Positions 7,622 to 16,086 of a stretch of DNA of 64,000 nucleotides are shown one piece after another (position 1 is the first letter of the stretch; each line of letters opens with the position of its first letter). Under the pieces are notes generated by a model, which did no database searches, had not been told where the DNA came from, and was given only the letters and a program-made list of their open reading frames with translations. The translations under genes were made by a program, and so were the position numbers. The stretch spans positions 8,480,501-8,544,500 of the forward strand of contig NZ_JAVDYC010000001.1 of the NCBI RefSeq assembly GCF_031458255.1, read 5' to 3'. The DNA is from Catenuloplanes niger. GTDB taxonomy: Bacteria > Actinomycetota > Actinomycetes > Mycobacteriales > Micromonosporaceae.

Positions 7622-8971
7622 TCAGCGGGCCGGGCTCGGTGCGGGCGGTTCCAGCAGGTCCGGTGCGGCGGGGTCGTCGAGGCGGCGGAGGAAGGTCAGG
7701 ATGCCGGTGTAGCCGGCGGACCAGGACAGCGGCGCGTCCTGGCGGTCCAGGTCGACGAAGCGGGGCGCGTCGTCCGGGCCGTGGCTGCGGCGCAGCAGCT
7801 GACGGGCCACGTCGTGGGCGGCGTCGAGCCAACGGGAGTCGCCGGTGTGCCGGGCGCAGTCGATCAGGTAGGTGCCGACGCCGGCCAGGCCGCAGCACTG
7901 GCCCGGGTTCTGCATGCGCGGGATCCAGTCGACGCAGACCTCCGCGGCGGCCAGCGCCAGCTCCGCGAAGCGCGCGTCGCCGCGTTCGCCGCCGTCCGTG
8001 GCGGCGCCGAGCACGGTGGTGGCGTGCAGCAGCGTGCGGCCGATGCCGGACAGGCCCTGGCACCAGGAGACCGCGAGCGGCACGGCGCCGGGGCGGCGGG
8101 CCCGGACGATCAGGTCCGCGGCGGTGTGCGCGAGCGTGCCCGCGCGGTGCCGGGCCTCGGTGCGCACCACCGGGTCACCGGTCGCGGCCACGTACTTCAG
8201 CAGCAGGTCCAGCACCCCGGCGGTGCCGTGCGCGTAGCCGGCCGCGGGCTCGGTGCTCGGTGACGGCGTGCCGGTCACGGACAGCCGCATCGGCCCGGCC
8301 GCGAGCAGCGAGTCCACGCAGGCGCGGGCCGCGGTGCGGTCGCCGCGCAGCAGATGCCCGATGCCGCATCCGGCGATGCCGCTGATGATGTCGTCGTGCG
8401 GGTCGGCGGTGTCGAACGGCCGGTCCGGCGCGGCCGCGTCCGCCGCACCCGTCCGGGCGCGGAACAGCAGCGTGCCGGTGGAGCCGAGATAGAGGCCCGG
8501 TGGGCGCGGGGAGCGCCGGGTGGCGCGCGCCGCGTGGTCGAGAAGAGCTTCGAGCAGCGGCGGTACGGCGGGTGCGTCCCGATGATGCAGCAGCTCCAGG
8601 CCGAGCCCGGCACTGCCGGTGTAGAGCGTGGCGTCGAACGACGCGTACGCCGACTCCGGCGCCCGCAGCACCCGCGCCGGTGCCTGGTCGCGGATGATCC
8701 CGAGTACGTGACGGCGGAGTGCGGGTACGTCCGGGTACGGTCGCCGGCCGTACCCTCGGGTGGGTCCGGTCTGGGTGGTGACCGGTGCGGCGGCGAGCGT
8801 GCGCAGTGCCGCGAGCGCGACCGGGCCGTCACCGCCGATCAGGTCGTGCAGGAAACCGGCGGACGACCCGAGCAGCGCGGTCAGCGACGAGCACATGCGC
8901 GCGGCGGACAGCCCGTCCTCGGTCTCCACGATCACCGGCACCAGGCCGGTCGCGGCGAACGCGAGCGTCAT
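7622..8971 (-). CDS. LanC-like lanthipeptide cyclase, CCG type
   Basis: A LanC-fold cyclase that would add Cys thiols to dehydrated Ser/Thr to make (methyl)lanthionine rings. Counted from the ATG here (449 residues), the metal site is H248 in GYAHGTAG, C304 in SWCQGLSGIG and C359-C360 in QCCGLAGVG. These match NisC H212/C284/C330/H331, except that the last His is Cys, as in relaxed-specificity CCG cyclases. GLYLGSTGTLLF and LSWSAGYTGIL are further LanC landmarks. The first 90 residues are not recognisably LanC. The ATG overlaps the stop of the upstream fragment by ATGA. Alternatively the two are one protein split by a 1-nt deletion near 8995-9003: restoring one base gives 579 continuous residues. 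No kinase domain is present. Confidence 0.8.
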   Translation of the reverse strand: MTLAFAATGLVPVIVETEDGLSAARMCSSLTALLGSSAGFLHDLIGGDGPVALAALRTLAAAPVTTQTGPTRGYGRRPYPDVPALRRHVLGIIRDQAPARVLRAPESAYASFDATLYTGSAGLGLELLHHRDAPAVPPLLEALLDHAARATRRSPRPPGLYLGSTGTLLFRARTGAADAAAPDRPFDTADPHDDIISGIAGCGIGHLLRGDRTAARACVDSLLAAGPMRLSVTGTPSPSTEPAAGYAHGTAGVLDLLLKYVAATGDPVVRTEARHRAGTLAHTAADLIVRARRPGAVPLAVSWCQGLSGIGRTLLHATTVLGAATDGGERGDARFAELALAAAEVCVDWIPRMQNPGQCCGLAGVGTYLIDCARHTGDSRWLDAAHDVARQLLRRSHGPDDAPRFVDLDRQDAPLSWSAGYTGILTFLRRLDDPAAPDLLEPPAPSPAR

Positions 8972-9360
8972 GCCGAGCGCGTGCGCGTCGTCCGCCGGCC
9001 GCGCAGCAGCCCGGCCAGCGCCCGGCCCAGCTCGCGGACGTGCTCCGGCTCCGGGTAGACGGTGAACGCCTTGCCGACCGTGGCCGGATGCTCCCAGCCG
9101 GAGTTCATCGTGGCGAGCGCGGCGGTGCCGGCCGCGAGCTTGAAGTCGTGCCGGCCGGCCAGCAGGTACGGCACCAGCACCGCGGCCAGGTCCGGCAGGT
9201 CCGCGGCGCGCGCCGAGACGTGCAGCTTCCAGCCGTGCTCGGGAAGCCGCACGTCCCGCCGGGCGTAGGTCCACTCCGGCGTGCCGGCGACGGTGTACTC
9301 GTGGTCGTACGCACCGGCGACCTGCTCCCGGACGTACGGCGCGGACAACCAGCTCGTCAT
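8968..9360 (-). CDS. LanKC-type N-terminal (lyase) domain fragment
   Basis: A 130-residue reading frame starting MTSWLSAPYVREQ. It matches the start of class III/IV lanthipeptide synthetases (LanKC/LanL): HGWKLHVSAR, a region of LLAGRHDFKLAAGT, and GKAFTVYPEPEHVRELGRAL align with the conserved GWKiHVSA, pFKf and GKFvTiYP blocks. The following SDR/YGAF block and the whole Ser/Thr kinase domain are missing. The last nine codons (RRTTRTRSA) look out of frame, whereas the -1 frame continues as RPADDAHALG into the LanC gene. So this is either a stand-alone protein coupled to LanC or the N-terminus of a frameshifted fusion. Its ATG lies two bases after the stop of the putative precursor. Confidence 0.6.
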   Translation of the reverse strand: MTSWLSAPYVREQVAGAYDHEYTVAGTPEWTYARRDVRLPEHGWKLHVSARAADLPDLAAVLVPYLLAGRHDFKLAAGTAALATMNSGWEHPATVGKAFTVYPEPEHVRELGRALAGLLRGRRTTRTRSA

Positions 9361-9362
9361 CG

Positions 9363-9554
9363 TCAGGAGAGCGTGCGGCCGGTGGCGTCGCAGAACTCGG
9401 TGCCCTGGCTGCACGGGCCGCAGGTGGCCGGGCAGCGGTCCGCGGACAGCAGCGCCTCCTGGACGTCGCCGAACGCCACGTCCGGCTCGCCGCCCAACTC
9501 GCCGAGCGTGCGTGGGGTCAGCTCGTCCAGGGCGGACAGCAGTGCGACTGACAT
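9363..9554 (-). CDS. Putative Cys-rich RiPP (lanthipeptide-like) precursor peptide
   Basis: A 63-residue peptide with the layout of a RiPP precursor. The leader is acidic, Leu-rich and Cys-free (about residues 1-39; LLSALDELTPRTLGELGG) and the C-terminal core holds all four cysteines (C41, C45, C48, C55) plus several Thr and Ser. GGAAGGGAG stands five to ten bases before the ATG. It sits directly upstream of, and two bases from, a LanKC-type domain fragment and a LanC cyclase on the same strand. The core also contains CxxxCxxC, a spacing otherwise known from iron-sulfur sites. The mature product and its ring pattern are unknown, and I cannot assign a named precursor family. Confidence 0.65.
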   Translation of the reverse strand: MSVALLSALDELTPRTLGELGGEPDVAFGDVQEALLSADRCPATCGPCSQGTEFCDATGRTLS

Positions 9555-9621
9555 GTGAGCTCCCTTCCGTAACGGTTGTCCCCCCGATGCCCGGCGTGCC
9601 GCGGTCGCACCGGCAACGCCG

Positions 9622-9665
9622 ATCTGTCCGCGACCTCGGGGCATCTGTCCCGGGGGGACAGATGC
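9622..9665. promoter_or_regulatory. ATCTGTCC operator-like repeats upstream of RiPP locus
   Basis: ATCTGTCC occurs at 9622-9629 and again at 9643-9650, 21 bp apart (two helical turns). The second copy is the left arm of a perfect 11-bp palindrome, GCATCTGTCCC-ggg-GGGACAGATGC. The site lies between the divergent precursor gene and the AI-2E-family gene, where an operator rather than a terminator is expected. Confidence 0.5.
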
Positions 9666-9761
9666 GGGCTGCCGGGGGCCGTCCCGAGCCGGATCACCGC
9701 GTGCGCCGGTCCGCGCCGAGTCCGGCGGGTGGTGAGAGCGGAGATCCCATATGGTACGAGG

Positions 9762-10919
9762 GTGAAGGTCCTGAACGCGGCCAAGAGCCGATCCGCCCTG
9801 GGCACCGCCGCGCTCGTCGCCGGTCAGACGCTCGTCGTCATGCTGTTCGGTTACGTGCTGCTGAGGCTGCTCGGCTGGGCGTGGCCGGTCATCTGGCCCC
9901 TGACGGTGGCGCTGCTGCTGACCACGCTCACCTGGCCGCCGGCCCGGCTCCTGCGCAAGTGGGGCTGGCCGCCGGCGCTCGCCGCGACCGTCGTCACGCT
10001 GCTGTTCCTGCTGGTCGCGGCCGGCATCATCGTCGGCATCGTGCTGCCGGTCGCGGGGCAGGGGCCGGAGCTGGCCAAGGGCGTCGTCGACGGCATCACC
10101 CAACTGCGCGAGTGGGCGTCCGGCCCGCCGCTGAACATCGGTGACGCGCAGGTCGACAACGCGTTCAACACCGCGATCGAGCAGATCCAGTCCAGCGCGA
10201 GCAGCATCGTCAACTACACGCTCAGTGGCGTCGGCACGGTCCTGAACGGCGTGGTCACGACCGTGCTCGCGCTGTTCCTGATGTTCTTCTTCCTCAAGGA
10301 CGGGCCGCGGTTCCTGCCGTGGCTGAGCCGCCAGCTGCCCGGCCGGCTCTCCCGGGACATCCCGACGATCGCGGAGCGCAGCTGGCGGACGCTCGGCTCG
10401 TTCGTGCTGTCCCAGGCGTTCGTCGGCCTGCTCGACGCGGTGTTCATCGGCATCGGACTGTGGATCGTCGGCGTGCCGCTGGTGCTGCCGCTGGCGGTGC
10501 TGACGTTCGTCGCCGCGTTCGTGCCGATCGTCGGCGCGCTGTTCGCCGGGTTCGTCGCGGTGCTGATCGCGCTGGTCTTCGAGGGTTTCTGGTCCGCGCT
10601 GATCGTGCTGGCGATCATCCTGGTGGTGCAGCAGCTGGAGGGCAACATCTTCCAGCCGATGATCCAGAGCCGCGGGCTGGGCCTGCACGCGGCCGTGGTG
10701 CTGCTCGCCGTGACGCTCGGCGGCAGCGTGGCCGGCATCGTCGGCGCGCTGCTGGCGGTGCCGGTGGCGGCGCTGGTCGCGGTCTTCTGGGCCTACCTGC
10801 GCGAGCAGCTCAGCGAGCCCGGCCCGGACCCCGACCCGGCCTCGTCCGACTCGGCACCGGGCCCGGTGCCCGCCTCGGACGACCCGGCCCCGGAGACGGA
10901 CGGCACCGTCAAGGCGTGA
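9762..10919 (+). CDS. AI-2E family transporter (PF01594-type membrane protein)
   Basis: A 385-residue polytopic membrane protein of the AI-2E/PerM family, whose members export small molecules or act in Na+/H+ antiport. Two hydrophobic segments start the protein (TAALVAGQTLVVMLFGYVLL...), followed by a central soluble part (about 110-160) and a bundle of long hydrophobic helices ending near residue 350. The GTG start is uncertain: another in-frame GTG lies 30 bases upstream (MRAEIPYGTRVK). The tail is Pro/Asp-rich and probably cytosolic. It is divergent from the RiPP operon; whether it exports that product is speculation. Confidence 0.82.
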   Translation: MKVLNAAKSRSALGTAALVAGQTLVVMLFGYVLLRLLGWAWPVIWPLTVALLLTTLTWPPARLLRKWGWPPALAATVVTLLFLLVAAGIIVGIVLPVAGQGPELAKGVVDGITQLREWASGPPLNIGDAQVDNAFNTAIEQIQSSASSIVNYTLSGVGTVLNGVVTTVLALFLMFFFLKDGPRFLPWLSRQLPGRLSRDIPTIAERSWRTLGSFVLSQAFVGLLDAVFIGIGLWIVGVPLVLPLAVLTFVAAFVPIVGALFAGFVAVLIALVFEGFWSALIVLAIILVVQQLEGNIFQPMIQSRGLGLHAAVVLLAVTLGGSVAGIVGALLAVPVAALVAVFWAYLREQLSEPGPDPDPASSDSAPGPVPASDDPAPETDGTVKA

Positions 10920-10985
10920 CCGTCGAGGGCGGTCCCTCCACCGGAGGGTGCGGTCGAGCGGCGCCCGGGGGGTCGCGCCGGACGA

Positions 10986-13900
10986 GTGACGGGCGAGAAT
11001 GACCGGGTGCGGTTCGGGATTCTGGGTCCGGTGCGGGCGACGGGTGGCGACGGGCGGGTGGTGCCGCTCGGCGGGGCCCGGCTGCGTGCGCTGCTCGCCA
11101 TGCTGCTGCTCGACGCCGGCCGGCCGGTGCCGCTGGACCACCTGATCGACGGGCTCTACGGCGACCGGCCGCCGGCGGGCGCGGCCAACGCGCTGCAGTC
11201 GCAGGTGTCCCGGCTGCGGGCGGCGCTGCCGGTCGAGCGCGACGGTGGCGGCTACCGCCTGGCGGTCGACCCGGACGAGGTGGACGCGCACCGGTTCGCC
11301 CGGCTCACCGCGGCCGGGCACGACGCGCTCGGGGCGGCCGATCACCCGCGGGCGGCCGCGCTGCTGCGTGAGGCGCTCGGGCTGTGGCGCGGTGAGCCGC
11401 TCGCGGACGTCCGCGCCGCGCCGTTCGCGGCCCCGCAGGTCACCCGGCTGACCGAGGCACGGCGCCTGGCGGTCGAGGACTGGGCGGAGTCGGCACTGGC
11501 GGCCGGCACACCGCGCGCGGTGCTCGGGGCCCTGCGCGACCTGGTGGCCGCGGACCCGCTGCGCGAGCGGGCGTGGGCGCTGCTGATGCGTGCGCTGGCC
11601 GCCGACGGCCGGCAGGCCGAGGCGCTGGCCGCGTTCGGCACGGCCCGCCGCGCGCTCGCGGACGACCTCGGCGCGGACCCGTCGGCGGAGCTGTCCGCGG
11701 TGCACACCGCGATCCTGCGCGGCGCCCTCGGCGGCCCGGCACCGGGTGGTCCGGCACCCGGTGGCCCGGCAGGCGACCCCGGCGTACCGTCGCGTCCCGA
11801 CGGTGCCGGCCGGCACGGCGTGCCGGAGCAGCTGACGAGTTTCGTCGGCCGGGACGACGAGCTGCGGGCGGTCGCGGCCGCGCTGGCGGACGCGCGGCTG
11901 GTGACGCTGCACGGGCCCGGCGGCTCCGGCAAGACGCGCCTGGCCGTGGAGAGCGCGGCCCGGTACGGCGGTGAGGTGCGGTTCGTGGAGCTGGCCGCCG
12001 CGACCGCGCCGGACGTGCCGCGCGCGGTGTCCGACGCGATCGGGCTGCGCGACACCGGCCTGCGCAGCCGCGACCTGCGGGATGCCGGGCCGAGCGTGAC
12101 CGAGCGGCTGACCGCGGCGCTGACCGCGCGGGACGTGCTGCTGGTGCTGGACAACTGCGAGCACGTGGTCGCGGCGGCTGCGGCGCTGGCCGCCCGGTTG
12201 CTGGCGGCCTGCCCCGGTGTGCGGATCCTCGCCACCAGCCGCGAGCCGCTCGGCCTGACCGGTGAGGTGCTGCGCCCGCTGGGCGGTCTGCCGGAGCCGG
12301 CCGCGGTGCGGCTGTTCGCGGACCGGGCCGCGCACGTGTCACCCGGTTTCACCGCGGACGGGCAGAACGTCGCCGCGGTACGGGAGATCTGCCGCACGCT
12401 GGACGGCCTGCCGCTCGCGCTGGAGCTGGCCGCGGCCCGGCTGCACGCGCTGCCGGTGAGCGAGGTCGCGGCCCGGGTCGGCGACCGGTTCCGGCTGCTG
12501 AACCGCGGTAGCCGGACCGCGCCGGAACGGCAGCGCACGCTCCGCGCGGTCGTCGAGTGGAGCTGGGAGCTGCTCAGCGAGCCGGAGCGGGCGCTGGCCC
12601 GCCGGTTCACCGTCTTCCGTGGCGGCTGCCGGCTGGCCGCGGTCGAGGGCGTCTGCGGTCCGGACGCCGTCGACCTGCTCGGTGACCTGGTGGCGAAGTC
12701 GCTGATCGAGCGGGACGGCGACCGCTACCGGATGCTGGAGACGATCCGGGCGTTCTGCGCCGAACGCCGCGACGAGTCCGGTGAGGAGGCCGAGCTGCGG
12801 CGCGCGCACGCGGCGTACTTCCTGGGCCTGGCGCGCGCGGCGGACCGTGCGCTGCGCGGCCCCCGGCAGCTGGCCGCGCTGCGCGAGCTGGACGCGGAGC
12901 GGGACAACCTGCACGCGGCGCTGCGCGACGCCGACCCGGCGACCGGGATGCGGCTGCTGTCCGCGCTGTCGTTCTACTGGTGGCTGCGCGGCCTGCGGGC
13001 CGAGGCCGCGGACCTGGCCCGCGCGCTGCTGCGGCAGCTTCCGGAGCCGCCGGACGGGCTCGGCGAGGAGCACGCGCTGTGCGTGCTGTTCGCGCGGCTC
13101 GGCACGCCGGCCGGGGAGCGGCAGCCGGGCCGCTACCTGGCCGGGATCACCCGCCCGCCGGCGCAGCCGTTCCTGATGTACCTGTCCGCGATCGTGTCCG
13201 GCCCGCCGGCCGAGAGCCTCGCGGGCCTGCAGCCGATGCACCTGCACCTGCGCGATCATTTGGCCGGCGACCCGTGGAGCGAGGCGCTCGGCGCGATCGG
13301 CGAGGGCTGGATGCTGCTGCTGTTGAACGGCGGCACGCCGGAGCAGGCGGAGCCGGAGTTCCGCGCCGCGCTGGCCGGGTTCCGGGCGCTGGGCGAGCGC
13401 TGGGGCACCATGCTGGCGCTGAGCGGCCTGGCCGAGATGGCGTCCGCGCGCGGTGACCAGGTCGCGGCGCAGGAGCGGATGGCGGAGGCGATGCGGCTCG
13501 CGGTCGAGCTGGAATCCACCGTGGACACCGCCGACCTGTTGCGCGGTCGCGCGGAGAGCCGGCTGGCCACCGGCGACCTCGAGGGTGCGCGGGCCGACCT
13601 GGTCCGCACGGCCGAGCTGGCCCGCGAGTGCGGCGCGCCGGAGCTGCTGTCGGCGGCGCTGCTCGGGCTCGGCCGGCTGGCGTTGCGCCGCGGTGACCGG
13701 CCCGAGGCGCGCCGGTTGTGCCACGCCGCGCTGGACGAGTGCCCGGTCGACTGGTACGGCTCGTACGGCGTGCGGGTCACGATTTTGGCCGTGCTGGGCC
13801 GGATCGCGGAACTCGACGGTGACGACGCCGCGGCCGGTCGCCTGTTCCGCGAGATCTTCACGGTCGGCCCGGGCCCGGACGGGCTGGCCGCGGTCGGTGA

Positions 13901-14156
13901 GGCGCTGGAGGGTCTGGTCGGCCTGGCGGTCCGGGCCGGGGACCCGGAACGCGCGGCCACGCTGCTCGGTGCCGCCGGGACGCTGCTGGTCGGCACCGGC
14001 GCGACGCTGGAGGTGGCCGGCGCCGCGCCGCCGCGGCCCGGGACGGAGGCGGCGGTGGTGCGCCGGGCGCTCGGCGAGCGCGTCTTCCGGGCCCGGCACG
14101 CGGCCGGGGCCGCGCTGACCCGGGAGGAGGCGCTCGCGTACGCGATCCGTGCGTGA
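10986..14156 (+). CDS. SARP-family transcriptional regulator with BTAD, NB-ARC ATPase and TPR-like C-terminus
   Basis: A 1056-residue AfsR-like regulator. Residues about 8-95 form the OmpR-type winged helix and 100-245 the bacterial transcriptional activation (BTAD) domain. After a Gly/Pro-rich linker (APGGPAPGGPAG) comes an NB-ARC STAND ATPase with Walker A LHGPGGSGKT near 307 and Walker B LLVLDNCEH near 383. The remainder is Ala/Leu-rich helical repeats. Such proteins activate secondary-metabolism genes by binding heptameric repeats. A GTG seven codons later (MRFGILGPVRA) may be the true start. The exporter pair immediately downstream on the same strand is a plausible target. Confidence 0.9.
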   Translation: MTGENDRVRFGILGPVRATGGDGRVVPLGGARLRALLAMLLLDAGRPVPLDHLIDGLYGDRPPAGAANALQSQVSRLRAALPVERDGGGYRLAVDPDEVDAHRFARLTAAGHDALGAADHPRAAALLREALGLWRGEPLADVRAAPFAAPQVTRLTEARRLAVEDWAESALAAGTPRAVLGALRDLVAADPLRERAWALLMRALAADGRQAEALAAFGTARRALADDLGADPSAELSAVHTAILRGALGGPAPGGPAPGGPAGDPGVPSRPDGAGRHGVPEQLTSFVGRDDELRAVAAALADARLVTLHGPGGSGKTRLAVESAARYGGEVRFVELAAATAPDVPRAVSDAIGLRDTGLRSRDLRDAGPSVTERLTAALTARDVLLVLDNCEHVVAAAAALAARLLAACPGVRILATSREPLGLTGEVLRPLGGLPEPAAVRLFADRAAHVSPGFTADGQNVAAVREICRTLDGLPLALELAAARLHALPVSEVAARVGDRFRLLNRGSRTAPERQRTLRAVVEWSWELLSEPERALARRFTVFRGGCRLAAVEGVCGPDAVDLLGDLVAKSLIERDGDRYRMLETIRAFCAERRDESGEEAELRRAHAAYFLGLARAADRALRGPRQLAALRELDAERDNLHAALRDADPATGMRLLSALSFYWWLRGLRAEAADLARALLRQLPEPPDGLGEEHALCVLFARLGTPAGERQPGRYLAGITRPPAQPFLMYLSAIVSGPPAESLAGLQPMHLHLRDHLAGDPWSEALGAIGEGWMLLLLNGGTPEQAEPEFRAALAGFRALGERWGTMLALSGLAEMASARGDQVAAQERMAEAMRLAVELESTVDTADLLRGRAESRLATGDLEGARADLVRTAELARECGAPELLSAALLGLGRLALRRGDRPEARRLCHAALDECPVDWYGSYGVRVTILAVLGRIAELDGDDAAAGRLFREIFTVGPGPDGLAAVGEALEGLVGLAVRAGDPERAATLLGAAGTLLVGTGATLEVAGAAPPRPGTEAAVVRRALGERVFRARHAAGAALTREEALAYAIRA

Positions 14157-14198
14157 TCCGTGCGCGGCCGGTCAGCGCGCACCGCCACGCTGACCGGC

Positions 14199-15134
14199 AT
14201 GACCACTTCATCCGGGGTCCTCGCCGAGGGCCTTCGCAAACGCTATCCGCGGACGACCGCGCTGGACGGCTTCCACCTGCACGTCCCGGCCGGCAGCGTG
14301 CACGGGCTGCTCGGCCCGAACGGCGCCGGCAAGACCACCGCGGTGCGCATCCTCGCCACGCTGCTGCGCTTCGACGCCGGCCGGGCCGTCGTGGCCGGCG
14401 CGGACGTGACCAAGGATCCCGGCACGGTACGCGAGCGGATCGCGCTGACCGGCCAGTACAGTGCCGTCGACGGACTGCTCAGCGGGCGGCAGAACCTGGT
14501 GCTCTTCGGCCGCCTGCACCACCTGGGCGCGCGGGCCGCCCGGCGCCGCGCCGACGAGCTGCTGGAGCGTTTCGGCCTGACGGACGCGGCGCACCGGTCC
14601 GCGCAGACCTACTCCGGCGGCATGCAGCGCCGCCTGGACCTGGCCGCGAGCCTGATCCGCCGCCCGGCCGTGCTGTTCCTGGACGAGCCGACCACCGGCC
14701 TGGACCCGCGCAGCCGCAACCAGGTCTGGCAGGCCGTCCGGGACCTCGTGGCGGAGGGCACCACCGTGCTGCTGACCACGCAGTACCTGGAGGAGGCCGA
14801 CCAGCTCGCCGACCACGTCTCGGTGATCGACGCCGGCCGGGTGGTGGCGGAGGGCACCCCGGACGCGCTCAAGTCGGTGATCGGCGTGGACCGCCTCGAG
14901 GTGGTGGTCCGGGAGCCGGACGCGCTGGCGAAGGCGGCCGCGATCCTCGGTGCGGCGGACGCGGACGTGGACGTGGACACCCGCCGGATCCGGGTGCCGG
15001 TCACGGACCGGGTGGGCGCGCTGATCGACGCGGCCCGCGCGCTGCAGGACGCCGGCATCACCGTGGTGGACCTCGGCGTCCACCGCCCCACCCTCGACGA
15101 GGTATTCCTTCACCTGACGGGACACCAGGCATGA
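14199..15134 (+). CDS. ABC transporter ATPase, daunorubicin-resistance (DrrA) type
   Basis: A 311-residue ATPase that powers export through the permease encoded next. It shows Walker A GPNGAGKTTAVR, signature YSGGMQRRLDLAASL, Walker B AVLFLDEPTTGLDP and the H-loop region TTQYLEEADQLAD. The C-terminal extension (about 225-311) is the DrrA-type DUF4162 regulatory region. The ATG at MTTSSGVL was chosen over upstream in-frame starts because the ABC domain begins right after it. It overlaps the permease by ATGA and follows the SARP gene by 42 bp. Confidence 0.88.
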   Translation: MTTSSGVLAEGLRKRYPRTTALDGFHLHVPAGSVHGLLGPNGAGKTTAVRILATLLRFDAGRAVVAGADVTKDPGTVRERIALTGQYSAVDGLLSGRQNLVLFGRLHHLGARAARRRADELLERFGLTDAAHRSAQTYSGGMQRRLDLAASLIRRPAVLFLDEPTTGLDPRSRNQVWQAVRDLVAEGTTVLLTTQYLEEADQLADHVSVIDAGRVVAEGTPDALKSVIGVDRLEVVVREPDALAKAAAILGAADADVDVDTRRIRVPVTDRVGALIDAARALQDAGITVVDLGVHRPTLDEVFLHLTGHQA

Positions 15135-15922
15135 GCACGCTCGCCCACACCCTCGGCGACGCCCGCGTGATGACCGGCCGCTACCTCACGCACGTGGCCC
15201 GCGCGCCCGAGGAGATCGTCCTCTACTTCACCCTGCCGATCATGTTCACGCTGGTCTTCGGCTACGTGTTCGGCGCCGGCATGGCGGTCACCGGCGACAC
15301 GTACCGGGAGTTCCTGATCCCCGGTGTGTTCGTGATGACCATGCTGTACGGGCTGGGTGCGACCGCCACCGCGGTCGCGGTCGACATCAACCGCGGCGTG
15401 GTGGACCGGTTCCGGTCGATGCCGACCGCCCGGTCCGCGCTGATGGCCGGGCGCAGCGCCGCCGATCTGGTCCGCGCGCTGCTGGAGATGTCCGCGCTGA
15501 TCGTCTGCGGGCTGCTGGTCGGCTGGCAGGCGCACCGGGGGATCGGGCCCGCGCTGGCCGGCATCGGCCTCATCCTGTTGCTGCGCTTCGCGCTCACCTG
15601 GGTCGGCATCTGGATGGGCAGCCTGGTGCCGAACCCGGACACGGTCTCCGTGATCGTCTTCCCGCTGGCGTTCCCGCTGACCGCGCTCTCCAACGTCTTC
15701 GTGGCGCCGGAGCTGATGCCGTCCTGGGTGGGTGCGGTCTCGCAGTGGAACCCGATCTCCGCCACCGTGGCCGCGGCCCGGGACCTGTTCGGCAACCCCG
15801 GTGTGGGCGGCGACTCCTGGGCGGCCGCGCACGCGCTGCCGCTGGCGATCGCCTGGCCGCTGCTGCTGATCGCGGTCTTCGCGCCGCTCGCGATCCGCCG
15901 TTACCGCCGCCTCGGTTCCTGA
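15131..15922 (+). CDS. ABC-2 type transporter permease (DrrB-like)
   Basis: A 263-residue integral-membrane subunit with six predicted helices, including LYFTLPIMFTLVFGYVFG and the conserved ABC-2 C-terminal motif LPSWVGAVSQWNPISATVAAARDLFGN. It pairs with the preceding ATPase to export a small hydrophobic molecule, often an antibiotic or lipid. The ATG overlaps the ATPase stop. The position behind a SARP regulator suggests a dedicated exporter of a metabolite, but no biosynthetic core genes are adjacent. Confidence 0.86.
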   Translation: MSTLAHTLGDARVMTGRYLTHVARAPEEIVLYFTLPIMFTLVFGYVFGAGMAVTGDTYREFLIPGVFVMTMLYGLGATATAVAVDINRGVVDRFRSMPTARSALMAGRSAADLVRALLEMSALIVCGLLVGWQAHRGIGPALAGIGLILLLRFALTWVGIWMGSLVPNPDTVSVIVFPLAFPLTALSNVFVAPELMPSWVGAVSQWNPISATVAAARDLFGNPGVGGDSWAAAHALPLAIAWPLLLIAVFAPLAIRRYRRLGS

Positions 15923-16086
15923 TCCGCCGCACCGGGATGTTCTCGCATGATCCGTATCTGGACAATGCCCAATCGGCACCGAGAGTGATAGATAAATCAC
16001 CGAGCGAAACGGTTTATTGATCGATATGGTTCGGTCGTGCTGACTGACCTAAGTAGACCGGCGTTGCCTGCTGAGGGATACGGATC

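Noticed and set aside
8500-9560. Complete class III/IV lanthipeptide synthetase (LanKC or LanL)
   Set aside because: No Ser/Thr kinase motifs (glycine loop, VAIK, HRD, DFG) are present in any frame, and the lyase region is cut short after the FTVYP block.
9641-9665. Intrinsic terminator
   Set aside because: The perfect hairpin lies between divergent promoters, with half-site copies at regular spacing, so an operator role fits better.
9363-12335. A leftward frame of about 990 codons antisense to the AI-2E and SARP genes
   Set aside because: Only its last 63 codons look like a protein. The rest is a G+C-driven shadow rich in Arg, Gln and His, opposite well-supported genes.
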